Part shown: positions 1 to 7,839 of the stretch, one piece after another
Layout: each line of letters opens with the position of its first letter
Numbering within the stretch: the first letter of the stretch is position 1
Source of the DNA: Vulcanococcus sp.
Lineage (GTDB): Bacteria > Cyanobacteriota > Cyanobacteriia > PCC-6307 > Cyanobiaceae
Assembly: GCA_019264575.1 (NCBI GenBank)
Contig: JAHUZV010000017.1
Span: 1 to 64,000 of the forward strand
Direction of reading: 5' to 3'
Length of the DNA stretch: 64,000 nucleotides
The notes under the pieces: model-generated
The model's input: the letters and a program-made list of their open reading frames with translations, nothing else
What the model was told of the DNA's origin: nothing
Databases searched by the model: none
Translations under genes and position numbers: made by a program

Positions 1-1
1 G

Positions 2-190
2 AACGGTTTCAACTTCAACCAGTCCATCCTGGATTCCCAGGGTCGTGTTCTGAACACCTGGGCTGACGTGCTGAACCGCGCTGGTCTGGGCATGGAAGTG
101 ATGCACGAGCGCAACGCTCACAACTTCCCCCTCGACCTGGCTGCTGCAGAAGCCACCCCCGTGGCTCTGACTGCCCCCGCCATCGGCTGA
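2..190 (+). CDS. psbA: Photosystem II D1 protein, C-terminal fragment
   Basis: Only the last 62 codons are in the window; the gene begins upstream. The fragment contains the D1 carboxy-terminal stretch [18 protein letters not shown], which carries residues known as ligands of the Mn4CaO5 cluster (E329, H332, E333, H337, D342, A344 in standard numbering). After the conserved LDLA, where the CtpA protease cuts mature D1, a 15-residue extension beginning AAEATPV and ending APAIG follows. The protein is the PSII reaction-centre core subunit in the thylakoid membrane. A strong rho-independent terminator lies 40 bp downstream. Which psbA copy or D1 isoform this is cannot be told from the tail. Confidence 0.97.
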   Translation, partial: NGFNFNQSILDSQGRVLNTWADVLNRAGLGMEVMHERNAHNFPLDLAAAEATPVALTAPAIG

Positions 191-231
191 GGTTGATCCT
201 CACAACGGTTCAATCTCGGTTGAATCGGAAG

Positions 232-256
232 GCCCCCGCGCAAGCGGGGGCTTTTT
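232..256 (+). terminator. Rho-independent terminator of psbA
   Basis: A perfect 8-bp stem (GCCCCCGC / GCGGGGGC) closes a GCAA tetraloop and is followed by TTTTT. It lies 41 bp after the psbA stop and before the convergent nth gene. Confidence 0.93.
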
Positions 257-268
257 GTTGTGGGCGGA

Positions 269-922
269 TCAGGCCTTGATCCAGGCCACCGGTTTGCGGC
301 GCTTCGGATAGAGCTCGCGGCACAGCGGGCAAATGGTGCCATCACAGCCGCGAGCAGTGCAGAACTCGCGGCCGTAAAAGATGATCTGCAAGTGCAACTT
401 GTTCCACGCGTGTTTAGGGAACAGGCGCTTGAGATCGGTTTCGGTGCGCGTCACGCTCACACCGCTGCTCAGGCCCCAGCGCTGCGCCAAACGATGGATG
501 TGGGTATCCACGGGGAACGCCGGCACGCCAAATGCCTGAGCCATCACCACGGAAGCGGTTTTGTGACCCACCCCAGGCAGAGCTTCCAAGGCCTGAAAAC
601 TGGCCGGCACCTCACCGTTGTGGCGCTCGAGCAACAACTCCGCGAGGCGTTTCACATTGCGGGCCTTGGTTTTGGCTAGCCCCAGCTGACGGATGTGCCC
701 CAAGATGGTGGCTTCCGGCAATGCAGCCATCGCCTGCGGCGTTGGGCCGGCTGCAAAGAGAGCTGGCGACACCTCATTCACCTTCTTGTCGGTGCACTGG
801 GCACTGAGCAACACCGCAATCAACAAGGTGAAGGCATCGCTGTGATCGAGAGGCACCGGTGTTGTGGGGTAGTGCTGCTCCAGCCGCTGCATGATCAAGG
901 CGGCCCGCTCCTCTTTCCTCAC
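269..922 (-). CDS. nth: Endonuclease III (base-excision repair glycosylase/AP lyase)
   Basis: Family role: removes oxidised pyrimidines from DNA and nicks the abasic site. The 217-residue length is normal. The helix-hairpin-helix LPGVGHKTA holds the catalytic lysine (K121), and VDTHIHR holds the catalytic aspartate (D139). The C-terminal cysteines are at 188, 193, 198 and 201, giving C-X4-C-X4-C-X2-C, not the E. coli C-X6-C-X2-C-X5-C iron-sulphur pattern; this is discussed as a finding. The gene converges on psbA and is divergent from aroC, whose start lies 59 bp away. Confidence 0.95.
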   Translation of the reverse strand: MRKEERAALIMQRLEQHYPTTPVPLDHSDAFTLLIAVLLSAQCTDKKVNEVSPALFAAGPTPQAMAALPEATILGHIRQLGLAKTKARNVKRLAELLLERHNGEVPASFQALEALPGVGHKTASVVMAQAFGVPAFPVDTHIHRLAQRWGLSSGVSVTRTETDLKRLFPKHAWNKLHLQIIFYGREFCTARGCDGTICPLCRELYPKRRKPVAWIKA

Positions 923-981
923 CGGCGCATCAGACTTCTCTCAAGGCCCAGTTTGTAGGCTCGCTGCAGCGCATTCAGCCC

Positions 982-2070
982 ATGGGCAGCAGCTTCGGCG
1001 ATCTCTTCCGCATCAGCACCTTCGGTGAGTCCCACGGCGGTGGGGTGGGTGTGATCGTGGATGGCTGCCCGCCGCGGCTGGAACTGGATCTCGAAGCGAT
1101 TCAGGCCGAGCTGGATCGGCGCAAACCCGGTCAGAGCAAGATCACCACCCCCCGCAAGGAAGACGACCGCGTTGAAATTCTGAGCGGCCTTCTTGATGGC
1201 GTGACCCTGGGCACTCCCATCGCGATGGTGGTGCGCAACAAGGATCAACGCCCGCAGGACTACAAGGAAATGGAGGTGGCCTTCCGCCCCTCCCATGCCG
1301 ATGCCACCTACCAAGCCAAGTACGGCATCCAGGCCCGCAGCGGCGGCGGGCGCGCCTCAGCCCGCGAAACGATCGGGCGGGTAGCCGCCGGAGCCATCGC
1401 CAAACAACTGCTGGCGAAAGCCCATGGCACCGAGGTGATCGCCTGGGTGAAACGCATTCACACCCTCGAGGCCAACATCGATCCAGCCACGGTGCGATTG
1501 GAGGATGTGGAGCGCAACATCGTGCGCTGCCCGGATGCCGCCATGGCGGAGCAGATGATCGAGCGCATCGAGGCGATCGGCCGCGAGGGCGATTCCTGCG
1601 GCGGCGTGATCGAGTGTGTGGTGCGTCAGGCGCCGATCGGCCTCGGCATGCCGGTGTTCGACAAGCTCGAAGCCGATCTGGCCAAGGCGGTGATGTCGCT
1701 CCCCGCCACCAAGGGCTTTGAGATCGGATCAGGCTTTGAGGGCACGCTGCAGAAAGGCAGCGAGCACAACGATGCTTTTCTCCCCACTGGCGATGGATCG
1801 CTCCACACGGCCACCAACAACTCCGGTGGGATTCAGGGGGGCATCAGCAATGGCGAGCCGATTGTGATCCGGGTGGCGTTCAAACCCACGGCCACGATTC
1901 GCAAGGCCCAGCAAACGATCAACGCCAAGGGTGAAGCCACCACACTCGAAGCCAAAGGTCGGCACGACCCCTGCGTGCTGCCGCGGGCAGTGCCGATGGT
2001 GGAAGCAATGGTGGCGTTGGTGCTGGCTGATCACCTGCTGCGCCAACAGGGGCAGTGCAGCCTGTGGTGA
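982..2070 (+). CDS. aroC: Chorismate synthase
   Basis: Catalyses EPSP to chorismate, the last common step of aromatic amino acid, folate and quinone synthesis, using reduced FMN. Family signatures are visible: [15 protein letters not shown] near residue 14, [12 protein letters not shown] near 123, and [17 protein letters not shown] near 276. The 362-residue length is typical. The ATG start gives [19 protein letters not shown], matching the usual family N-terminus. It stands alone, divergent from nth and convergent with the basic-tailed gene at 2095. Confidence 0.97.
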   Translation: MGSSFGDLFRISTFGESHGGGVGVIVDGCPPRLELDLEAIQAELDRRKPGQSKITTPRKEDDRVEILSGLLDGVTLGTPIAMVVRNKDQRPQDYKEMEVAFRPSHADATYQAKYGIQARSGGGRASARETIGRVAAGAIAKQLLAKAHGTEVIAWVKRIHTLEANIDPATVRLEDVERNIVRCPDAAMAEQMIERIEAIGREGDSCGGVIECVVRQAPIGLGMPVFDKLEADLAKAVMSLPATKGFEIGSGFEGTLQKGSEHNDAFLPTGDGSLHTATNNSGGIQGGISNGEPIVIRVAFKPTATIRKAQQTINAKGEATTLEAKGRHDPCVLPRAVPMVEAMVALVLADHLLRQQGQCSLW

Positions 2071-2093
2071 TCAGCCGTGCGCGGCTTGCAGGC

Positions 2094-2117
2094 CTCAGCT
2101 CACGCCACTGAGCTGAG
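2094..2117. repeat. Perfect 9-bp inverted repeat between convergent genes
   Basis: CTCAGCTCA and TGAGCTGAG flank a 6-base loop just past aroC and over the stop of the leftward gene. No T-run follows on either strand, so it is only terminator-like; it could mark the transcript ends of both convergent genes. Confidence 0.5.
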
Positions 2118-2721
2118 CAACGCCATTGCTGCTGGCCAGTACCGGGGCTGCTGCACTCAAACGGCTCACCGCCTTCGCCATGCGGCGTGCGGCTGAAGAA
2201 CCTGCCGCGCTGCTCGCCGAGGCCTTGGCTTTCGCCGGTGCCTTCACCGCCGTCTTCTTCACGGGATTGCGGGCTGCTTTAGCCGGTTTGGGCTTGGCCT
2301 TCGCAGCAGGCTTCGCTGCCGCCTTGGCGGCTGGCTTCGCAGCGGCTTTCGCGGCCGGCTTGGCAGCAGCCGTGCGGCGCGCGGTTTTGGCAGCCGGCTT
2401 GGCCGGAGCCTTCGCTCTGGGTGTTGCGGATCCGGAGCGAGCGCGGTGACTGAGCACCAACGCCCATTCGGCATCGCTGAGGTTGGTGGGCTTGCTGCCG
2501 TGGGCATTGGCCAGCTTTGCGGCCTTCTCGATGTCGCTGATCAGGTTCTTCCAGGAGGTGGCGAAGCGCTTGTCGGATTGGGATTTGGCGCCGCTCTCCA
2601 CCAGGGTCTCCACCACACCAGCGGCAGAAACCTTCTTGCGGCGGCGGTTGAAGATCTCCTTTTGGAGCTGAGCGATCAGGGCGTCGGCCTTGTCGCTGAG
2701 CTTGATCGTGAGCTGAGACAT
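2095..2721 (-). CDS. Small protein with histone H1-like Ala/Lys/Pro tail, possible DNA-binding protein
   Basis: The 208-residue protein has two parts. Residues 1-100 form a folded-looking domain that begins SQLTIKLSDKADALIAQL and contains a cluster RRRKK; the start loosely resembles a ribbon-helix-helix or coiled domain. Residues 105-170 are low complexity, repeating AAKPAAK-type units with dense lysines like bacterial H1 homologues and HU tails. The end (about 171-208) is Ala/Ser rich. It follows the eda-like gene by 19 bp on the same strand and may be co-transcribed with ftsH and eda. Function is unknown; DNA compaction or transcript binding is inference from the tail. Confidence 0.72.
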   Translation of the reverse strand: MSQLTIKLSDKADALIAQLQKEIFNRRRKKVSAAGVVETLVESGAKSQSDKRFATSWKNLISDIEKAAKLANAHGSKPTNLSDAEWALVLSHRARSGSATPRAKAPAKPAAKTARRTAAAKPAAKAAAKPAAKAAAKPAAKAKPKPAKAARNPVKKTAVKAPAKAKASASSAAGSSAARRMAKAVSRLSAAAPVLASSNGVAQLSGVS

Positions 2722-2740
2722 ACAGACAGCATCGTCTATC

Positions 2741-3352
2741 TCAGGGGTAGCACTTGGATCTCAAGCTGACAACAAGTTGATGCAACGCCGGATCGAGCCG
2801 ATCGCCGCTGAACAGGACGCCGCCCAAAGCAATGGCGTCCACACCCGCCCCGTACCAAGCGGTGGCATCAGCAACCGCAAGGCCTCCAGCCGCGATGCAA
2901 AACGGCAACGGCCCCAAAGGCCCCGCCAACGAACGCCAGTAGCCAGGCCCCAGGCTCGCCGCTGGATACAGCTTCACGGCCGGCGCTCCCCACTGCACCG
3001 CCGCCGCGATCTCCGTCGGACTGAACACACCCGGCACCAGGGTGATGGCCGCCGCCGCCGCCTGCTCCAGCAGAGTGCGATCGAGAATCGGCGACACCGC
3101 GTAGCCAAGCCCCGCGGCCAAGGCGGCTTCCAGGCCCGCTGCAGACCGCACCGAAGCCGCCCCCAGCCGCAGCGCAGGGAAATCAGCCACCAGCTCCTGG
3201 GCCATGGCGACCCACGCGCACGTGGCCTCCACCGCCAACTCGGCATGACAAAGGCCCGCTTGGTGCAGCTGCTCGAGCTGCAGGCGGGCCTGTTGCATGG
3301 ATGAAGGCCTGAGCACCGCCAGCAGAGGCTGGCGGTGCAGGCTGCTGATCAA
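2741..3352 (-). CDS. eda: KDPG/KHG aldolase-like protein (Entner-Doudoroff aldolase family)
   Basis: Family members cleave 2-keto-3-deoxy-6-phosphogluconate to pyruvate and glyceraldehyde-3-phosphate. The 203-residue TIM barrel keeps the Schiff-base lysine (K127 in VKLYPA, the KFFPA motif of E. coli), the general acid/base glutamate (E38 in AELAVEA) and R15 in the VLRP strand. The arginine that follows the glutamate in E. coli (LEVTLRT) is replaced by E42, and the TGG phosphate loop reads AAGG. It starts 10 bp after ftsH on the same strand, so co-transcription is likely. Substrate may differ from KDPG. Confidence 0.8.
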   Translation of the reverse strand: MISSLHRQPLLAVLRPSSMQQARLQLEQLHQAGLCHAELAVEATCAWVAMAQELVADFPALRLGAASVRSAAGLEAALAAGLGYAVSPILDRTLLEQAAAAAITLVPGVFSPTEIAAAVQWGAPAVKLYPAASLGPGYWRSLAGPLGPLPFCIAAGGLAVADATAWYGAGVDAIALGGVLFSGDRLDPALHQLVVSLRSKCYP

Positions 3353-3362
3353 GCCGGAGGGA

Positions 3363-5207
3363 TCAGACGTACTCAGCCACCCGCACGTCGCTGCGGATCA
3401 GCAGCTCCTGCAGGTCCTCCGCGTCAACGGTTTCCCGCTCCACCAGCATCTCGGCCAGCTCATCGAGCACCTTGCGGTTGCCGTTGAGCACGGCGGTGGC
3501 GCGCTTGTAGGCCTCAGCCACCAGTTGGCTTACCTCTTCGTCGATGGCGGCAGCGGTGTCTTCGGAGAAGTCACGCTCAGCAGCGATGTCGCGGCCGAGG
3601 AACATGCCGCCCTGGCTGCGGCCGAGGGCCACAGGGCCGAGGCGATCGCTCATCCCGAAACGGGTGACCATCTGGCGCGCCACACGGGCCACCTGCTGCA
3701 GGTCGTTGGAAGCACCGGTGGTGACTTCGTCTTCGCCGTAGACGATCTCCTCAGCCACCCGGCCGCCAAGGGCGACGGCCATCTGGTTTTGGAGATAGGC
3801 GCGGGAATAGAGGCCCGATTCCATCCGCTCTTCACTGGGGGTGAAGAAGGTGAGACCGCCGGCGTTGCCGCGGGGAATGATCGAGATCTTCTGCACCGGG
3901 TCGTAGTCGGGCATCAGCGCACCCACCAGGGCATGGCCGGCCTCGTGATACGCCACGAGACGCTTGCGCTTCTCGCTCATCACGCGGTCTTTCTTCTCCG
4001 GACCCGCCATCACACGCTCGATCGCGTCGTTCACCTCATCCATGGAGATTTCGGTGAGCTCACGGCGAGCCGCAAGGATGGCGGCCTCGTTGAGAAGGTT
4101 GGCCAGATCAGCGCCGGTGTAGCCGGGGGTACGGCGGGCGATCTTGTCGAGGTCGACGTCTTTGGCGAGGGTCTTGCCGCGGGCGTGCACGCCGAGAATC
4201 TGGAGACGACCGGCGTAATCCGGGCGATCCACCACCACCTGGCGATCGAAACGGCCGGGACGCATCAGTGCCGCATCCAGCACGTCGGGGCGGTTGGTGG
4301 CCGCCACGATGATGATGCCGGTGTTGCCCTCGAAGCCGTCCATCTCGGTGAGCAGCTGGTTGAGGGTCTGCTCGCGCTCGTCGTTGCCGCCGCCGAGGCC
4401 AGCGCCACGCTGACGGCCCACTGCATCGATTTCGTCGATGAAGACGATGCAGGGAGCGTTCTTCTTGGCCTGTTCGAACAAGTCGCGCACGCGGCTGGCG
4501 CCCACACCCACGAACATCTCCACGAACTCCGAACCAGAGATCGAGAAGAACGGCACACCCGCCTCACCGGCCACAGCCTTGGCGAGCAGGGTTTTACCGG
4601 TGCCCGGAGGGCCCACTAGCAGCACTCCCTTAGGGATCTTGGCGCCGACGGCGGTGAAGCGATCGGGGTTCTTGAGGAAGTCGACGACTTCGGTGAGCTC
4701 GAGCTTGGCGCCCTCGATGCCAGCCACATCACCAAAGGTGACCTGGGTTTGGGGCTCCATCTGCACCCGCGCCTTGCTCTTTCCGAAGTTCATGGCGGGG
4801 TTGCCGCCGCCGCCCTGGGCGCGGCGCAGCAAGAAGAACAAACCACCCAGCAAAAGCAGGGGGAAAATCAACGAGCCGATCGCCTGCTGCCAGGGCTGGG
4901 CCTGACGGGAGGGCTCCACGGCAATGTCGACCTTGTGGTCTTCCAGCAGCTTGAGCAGGTCTTTGTCGGGAGCGAGGTTCACTACGGCGCGCTGGCCGTT
5001 GTTCTCCACCACCTGAGCGGTGCCGCGATCGGGAGCGATCAGCACCCGCGACACCTCATTGCCCTCAACGGCCTCCACGAAATCGCTGTAGCGAAGCGTG
5101 CGCGGCGCATTGGCCGGATCGGGGCGGTCGAGGAAGGCCGTACCCACGGCGATCACCACCACGGCTAGGAGCACGTAGAGGCCCGCATTACGCCAGCGCT
5201 TCTTCAC
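3363..5207 (-). CDS. ftsH: ATP-dependent zinc metalloprotease FtsH
   Basis: Membrane-bound AAA protease that degrades membrane and soluble proteins; in cyanobacteria the thylakoid FtsH2/FtsH3 forms remove damaged D1 during PSII repair. Two membrane segments (about 8-26 and 110-127) flank an exposed domain, then Walker A GPPGTGKT (199-206), Walker B FIDEID (256-261), the second region of homology around RPGRFDRQ, and zinc site HEAGH (421-425). The 614-residue length is usual for FtsH2-type members, though which of the several cyanobacterial FtsH paralogues this is was not established. It heads a leftward group with the eda-like gene and the basic-tailed protein. Confidence 0.96.
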   Translation of the reverse strand: MKKRWRNAGLYVLLAVVVIAVGTAFLDRPDPANAPRTLRYSDFVEAVEGNEVSRVLIAPDRGTAQVVENNGQRAVVNLAPDKDLLKLLEDHKVDIAVEPSRQAQPWQQAIGSLIFPLLLLGGLFFLLRRAQGGGGNPAMNFGKSKARVQMEPQTQVTFGDVAGIEGAKLELTEVVDFLKNPDRFTAVGAKIPKGVLLVGPPGTGKTLLAKAVAGEAGVPFFSISGSEFVEMFVGVGASRVRDLFEQAKKNAPCIVFIDEIDAVGRQRGAGLGGGNDEREQTLNQLLTEMDGFEGNTGIIIVAATNRPDVLDAALMRPGRFDRQVVVDRPDYAGRLQILGVHARGKTLAKDVDLDKIARRTPGYTGADLANLLNEAAILAARRELTEISMDEVNDAIERVMAGPEKKDRVMSEKRKRLVAYHEAGHALVGALMPDYDPVQKISIIPRGNAGGLTFFTPSEERMESGLYSRAYLQNQMAVALGGRVAEEIVYGEDEVTTGASNDLQQVARVARQMVTRFGMSDRLGPVALGRSQGGMFLGRDIAAERDFSEDTAAAIDEEVSQLVAEAYKRATAVLNGNRKVLDELAEMLVERETVDAEDLQELLIRSDVRVAEYV

Positions 5208-5244
5208 TTGGATCTCCGCTGTGATTAAGGAATGTTAACCGCTC

Positions 5245-6411
5245 TCAGGCGGCGGCCCGCAGAACCTCGACCACGCTACGGAAGGCGAACCACTCCGGGA
5301 TCTCCTCGCCGCTGCGCAGCATCTTGCGGAACTGGGTGCCGCTGAGCTTCTTCACGTGCAGGCCGCGGGCATCGGCGTGCTCGGCGGTCACGTAGCCCTC
5401 CTCCTCGGTGTACACGAGGTTGAGCGACGGCACGGTTTCCATGCCGAGCTCAGGGGCGTTGTCGCGGGCAAAATCCTGCGCCTGGTAGGGGCCGTAGAAG
5501 TCGTCGCCACTGATCGAAGACTTACAGCCCGCCATGTCGCGGCCAATGATGAAGTGGGTGCAGCCGTAGTTCTTACGGATGATCATGTGCTGCAGCGCCT
5601 CGCGCGGGCCAGCCATGTGCATCGAATAGGGCAGGTAGGCCCAACGGATACGGGGGTTGTTCACCTCGGCAGCCAGGCGCTCGTAGGTCTGGAAGCGCAC
5701 CTCACCGGAAATGTCGTCGTCCTGGGTGGGACCGCAGGTGGGGTGCACCAACACCACGCCCTGATCGCTCACGTTGCTGGCGTCGAGGGCGCGGGTGAAC
5801 AGCTCGTAATGAGCGCGGTGAATGGGGTTGCGGCACTGGAAGGCCACCACGTCCTGCCCCTCGGGCAGGGTGGCGCGCACCTCAGCCGGGGTCTTGCAGG
5901 GGAACACACGCTTGGGCAACTCCAGACCCTGGATGGCACCACCGAGGTAGTAGCGACCGCGCTCGGTGGCGATCATCTTCACGGCGGGGTGCTCGAGCGA
6001 AGAGGTGCCGTAGCAACCCACGGCCTCGCGGGCTTTATCGGGCTCCCACTTGCTCTCCACGGTCATCACCGCCAGCTCCTGGCCGCGGTAAGTGAGCAGG
6101 AGCTTGTGGCCCACCGCGATGTCATCGCGCTGGGTGTCCATCACGATCGGCAGCCCGAACAGCAGGCCGCTGGTGGTGCGGTTGCTCTCCACCACCGATT
6201 GATAGTCCTCCTGGTGCATGAAGCCGCGCAGTGGCGAGAAGCCGCCCACCATCAGCAGCTCCACATCGCAGGCGTTGCGATCGGAGCACTCCACCACGTG
6301 ATCCACACCGGCCTTCACCGCTTCGCGCTGCTCCGCCGGCACCCGCAGATCCACCAGGCTGCCGCCATGGGGTGCAATCAGGCCTTTGGAGGAGGCGACG
6401 GTGCTCGTCAT
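5245..6411 (-). CDS. sat: Sulfate adenylyltransferase (ATP sulfurylase)
   Basis: Makes adenosine-5'-phosphosulfate from ATP and sulfate, the first step of sulfate assimilation. Motifs seen are GGFSPLRGFM, QCRNPIHRAHYEL (the HxxH nucleotide site) and FIIGRDMAGCKS. The open frame extends upstream to 6489, but I place the start at the ATG at 6411 (MTSTVASSKGLIAPHGG), because the extra 26 residues are low quality and would run over the psbO terminator. This gives 388 residues, the standard length of the bacterial monofunctional enzyme. Confidence 0.95.
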   Translation of the reverse strand: MTSTVASSKGLIAPHGGSLVDLRVPAEQREAVKAGVDHVVECSDRNACDVELLMVGGFSPLRGFMHQEDYQSVVESNRTTSGLLFGLPIVMDTQRDDIAVGHKLLLTYRGQELAVMTVESKWEPDKAREAVGCYGTSSLEHPAVKMIATERGRYYLGGAIQGLELPKRVFPCKTPAEVRATLPEGQDVVAFQCRNPIHRAHYELFTRALDASNVSDQGVVLVHPTCGPTQDDDISGEVRFQTYERLAAEVNNPRIRWAYLPYSMHMAGPREALQHMIIRKNYGCTHFIIGRDMAGCKSSISGDDFYGPYQAQDFARDNAPELGMETVPSLNLVYTEEEGYVTAEHADARGLHVKKLSGTQFRKMLRSGEEIPEWFAFRSVVEVLRAAA

Positions 6412-6487
6412 GGCGGCGGGAGATTCAGCGTTGCGGGCGATTCTCCCAGAGCGCGCCGGAGGGGAAACTCCAGCCGAGGACGGGCAC

Positions 6488-6512
6488 AAAAAAAGGGGCC
6501 CTGAGGCCCCTT
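6488..6512 (-). terminator. Rho-independent terminator of psbO
   Basis: On the minus strand, GGGGCC-TCAG-GGCCCC is followed by a run of seven or eight T. It starts 28 bp after the psbO stop and separates psbO from sat. Confidence 0.92.
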
Positions 6513-6539
6513 GGGATCAGACGGTGCTCAAGGCGCGAA

Positions 6540-7361
6540 TCAGGCCTTTTCCAGGCGGCCGTAGAGCTGGCCGGTGATCTTCACGTCCACGGGGTCATGG
6601 CTGCCCATGTCGGTATCGGAGGGCTGCACAGCGGTGAACACGCCGGCGAATTCACCGGTGGAGGCATCCACCTTGGTGATGGAGAGGTTCATCTCACCAG
6701 TGCCATCGATGTAGCGCTTGGCGTTTTCACGAGCCAGTTCGTCGTCCTGGCCGTTGAGAGCAACCAGACCCTGGGCGTACTGCACACCGGTGGTGAGAGC
6801 GCGACCCTTGGGATCAAGGAAGTTGGAGGTGCGGTAGCTGGGCACGCGGTAGCTGCCGTTCAGATCGGTGCTGGTGGTGATGGCGGCGCCATCAGCCGTG
6901 GCATTCAGCTCCTTGCTGGAGAAGGTGAAGGGCACTTCTTCGCCACCAGGCAGCAGCACGGTCACGATCTGGAAGTCGATCCCGCCCTGCTCCTGGAAGT
7001 TGATGCCGTTACCGGTCACCGCCAGGTCGCCATACACCTGATCGAGGCTGGTGGTGAAACGGGTGAGGATCTTCGACTCCACAAACTGCGCTTCCTGGCG
7101 CTTGTTGGCGGGCTCGCCCTTCACATACACCTCAGAGGGGTGCATGCAGATCTCACGCAGCTGGTACTTCGTACCCACATCCAGGCTGATCGAACCACGG
7201 GCCGAATCCGGCAGGGTCGGGCAGTCGTTGGCCAGACCGGTGTTGTGGATGTCGTCGTAGGTGAGGTTGGCCCGATCAACAGCCTTGGCGCCGCCGCTGC
7301 AGGCGGTCACGAGGGTGAGACAGAGCGCCAGCACAAGGGCCAGCAGAGGACGGAAACGCAT
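6540..7361 (-). CDS. psbO: Photosystem II manganese-stabilising protein PsbO
   Basis: Extrinsic lumenal subunit that stabilises the oxygen-evolving Mn cluster. The start at 7361 gives a 273-residue precursor with a short basic N-terminus, a hydrophobic core and VTAC at 18-21, which fits a lipoprotein signal as well as a lumenal one. Family signatures LTYDDI, the conserved cysteine pair (NDCPTL and EICMHP) and the C-terminal GQLYGRLEKA are present. The open frame continues to 7670, but that part reads as non-coding. It ends in its own terminator and is divergent from the small gene at 7501. Confidence 0.96.
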   Translation of the reverse strand: MRFRPLLALVLALCLTLVTACSGGAKAVDRANLTYDDIHNTGLANDCPTLPDSARGSISLDVGTKYQLREICMHPSEVYVKGEPANKRQEAQFVESKILTRFTTSLDQVYGDLAVTGNGINFQEQGGIDFQIVTVLLPGGEEVPFTFSSKELNATADGAAITTSTDLNGSYRVPSYRTSNFLDPKGRALTTGVQYAQGLVALNGQDDELARENAKRYIDGTGEMNLSITKVDASTGEFAGVFTAVQPSDTDMGSHDPVDVKITGQLYGRLEKA

Positions 7362-7415
7362 GGGGAGAAGCCGGTCTGACAGGGGAAAACCTCTGGATGG
7401 GGTGCGCCCGCTGCG

Positions 7416-7421
7416 GATACT
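7416..7421 (+). promoter_or_regulatory. Candidate -10 box (GATACT) for the gene at 7501
   Basis: GATACT resembles the sigma-70 TATAAT box and lies 80 bp before the ATG at 7501. It would place the inverted repeat at 7455-7488 inside the 5' leader. A second possible box, TACCAT, is at 7447-7452. No convincing -35 was seen, so the assignment is weak. Confidence 0.3.
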
Positions 7422-7454
7422 ACCGGTGCAAAAAGCCCATTCCGCGTACCATGT

Positions 7455-7488
7455 CGCGGCTCTCAACAACCTGTATGCGAGAGCCGCG
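7455..7488. repeat. Perfect 10-bp inverted repeat upstream of the 7501 gene
   Basis: CGCGGCTCTC and GAGAGCCGCG are separated by 14 bases and end 12 bp before the ATG at 7501. The hairpin has no T-run, so it is not a normal terminator. It could be a leader RNA structure sitting next to the ribosome-binding region, or an operator between psbO and the small gene. Confidence 0.6.
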
Positions 7489-7500
7489 GATCCAGACCGA

Positions 7501-7839
7501 ATGAACGACGGCAGCACCACTGATTCCACCCGCAGCCTTGCGGCTGGCGACTGGGAAGCGCGGCTCAGCGCTGAGCTGATGAGCCTCCAGGCCCTGGCGG
7601 ATGAAGTGGATGGCGAGCCTGAGGCGCTGCTGTTGCTGCTGCGCCGCCTCGAGGAACTGCACCGCTCCATTCAGGACGGTCCCTTCCGCGCCAGCCTTCC
7701 TGCCGACCGCGGCGCCTTGTTCAATCTGCTGCAGGGCATGGAAAAGAGCGGCGGCTGGCCCTACATCCCCAGGCTGCAGCTGCGCACGTTTATGGATCTG
7801 CTGCAGAACGGCGAATCCGGCTCAGCCCTGGCCGCCTAG
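7501..7839 (+). CDS. Conserved hypothetical protein, 112 aa
   Basis: The ATG at 7501 gives a soluble, acidic, mostly helical protein beginning MNDGSTTDSTRSLAAGDWEARL and containing a leucine-rich helical stretch (EALLLLLRRLEELHRSIQ) and a C-terminal segment GGWPYIPRLQLRTFMDLLQNG. I do not recognise a domain. The longer open frame back to 7261 overlaps the start of psbO and is unlikely. The stop overlaps the coaBC stop by 4 bp in a convergent arrangement. A strong hairpin precedes it. Confidence 0.75.
   Translation: MNDGSTTDSTRSLAAGDWEARLSAELMSLQALADEVDGEPEALLLLLRRLEELHRSIQDGPFRASLPADRGALFNLLQGMEKSGGWPYIPRLQLRTFMDLLQNGESGSALAA

Noticed and set aside
2100..2450. Plus-strand 107-aa Ala-rich frame opposite the basic-tailed gene
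   Set aside because: It is the complement of the Ala/Lys/Pro repeats and shows only low-complexity Ala/Gly/Leu; the minus-strand gene explains it.
7416..7452. NtcA-like site near psbO
   Set aside because: The GTA and TAC triplets here are not spaced by eight bases and no TAN3T follows at 20-24 bases.
7362..7670. Extended psbO reading frame upstream of 7361
   Set aside because: It crosses the leader hairpin and the oppositely oriented gene; the lipoprotein/lumenal signal begins exactly at 7361.
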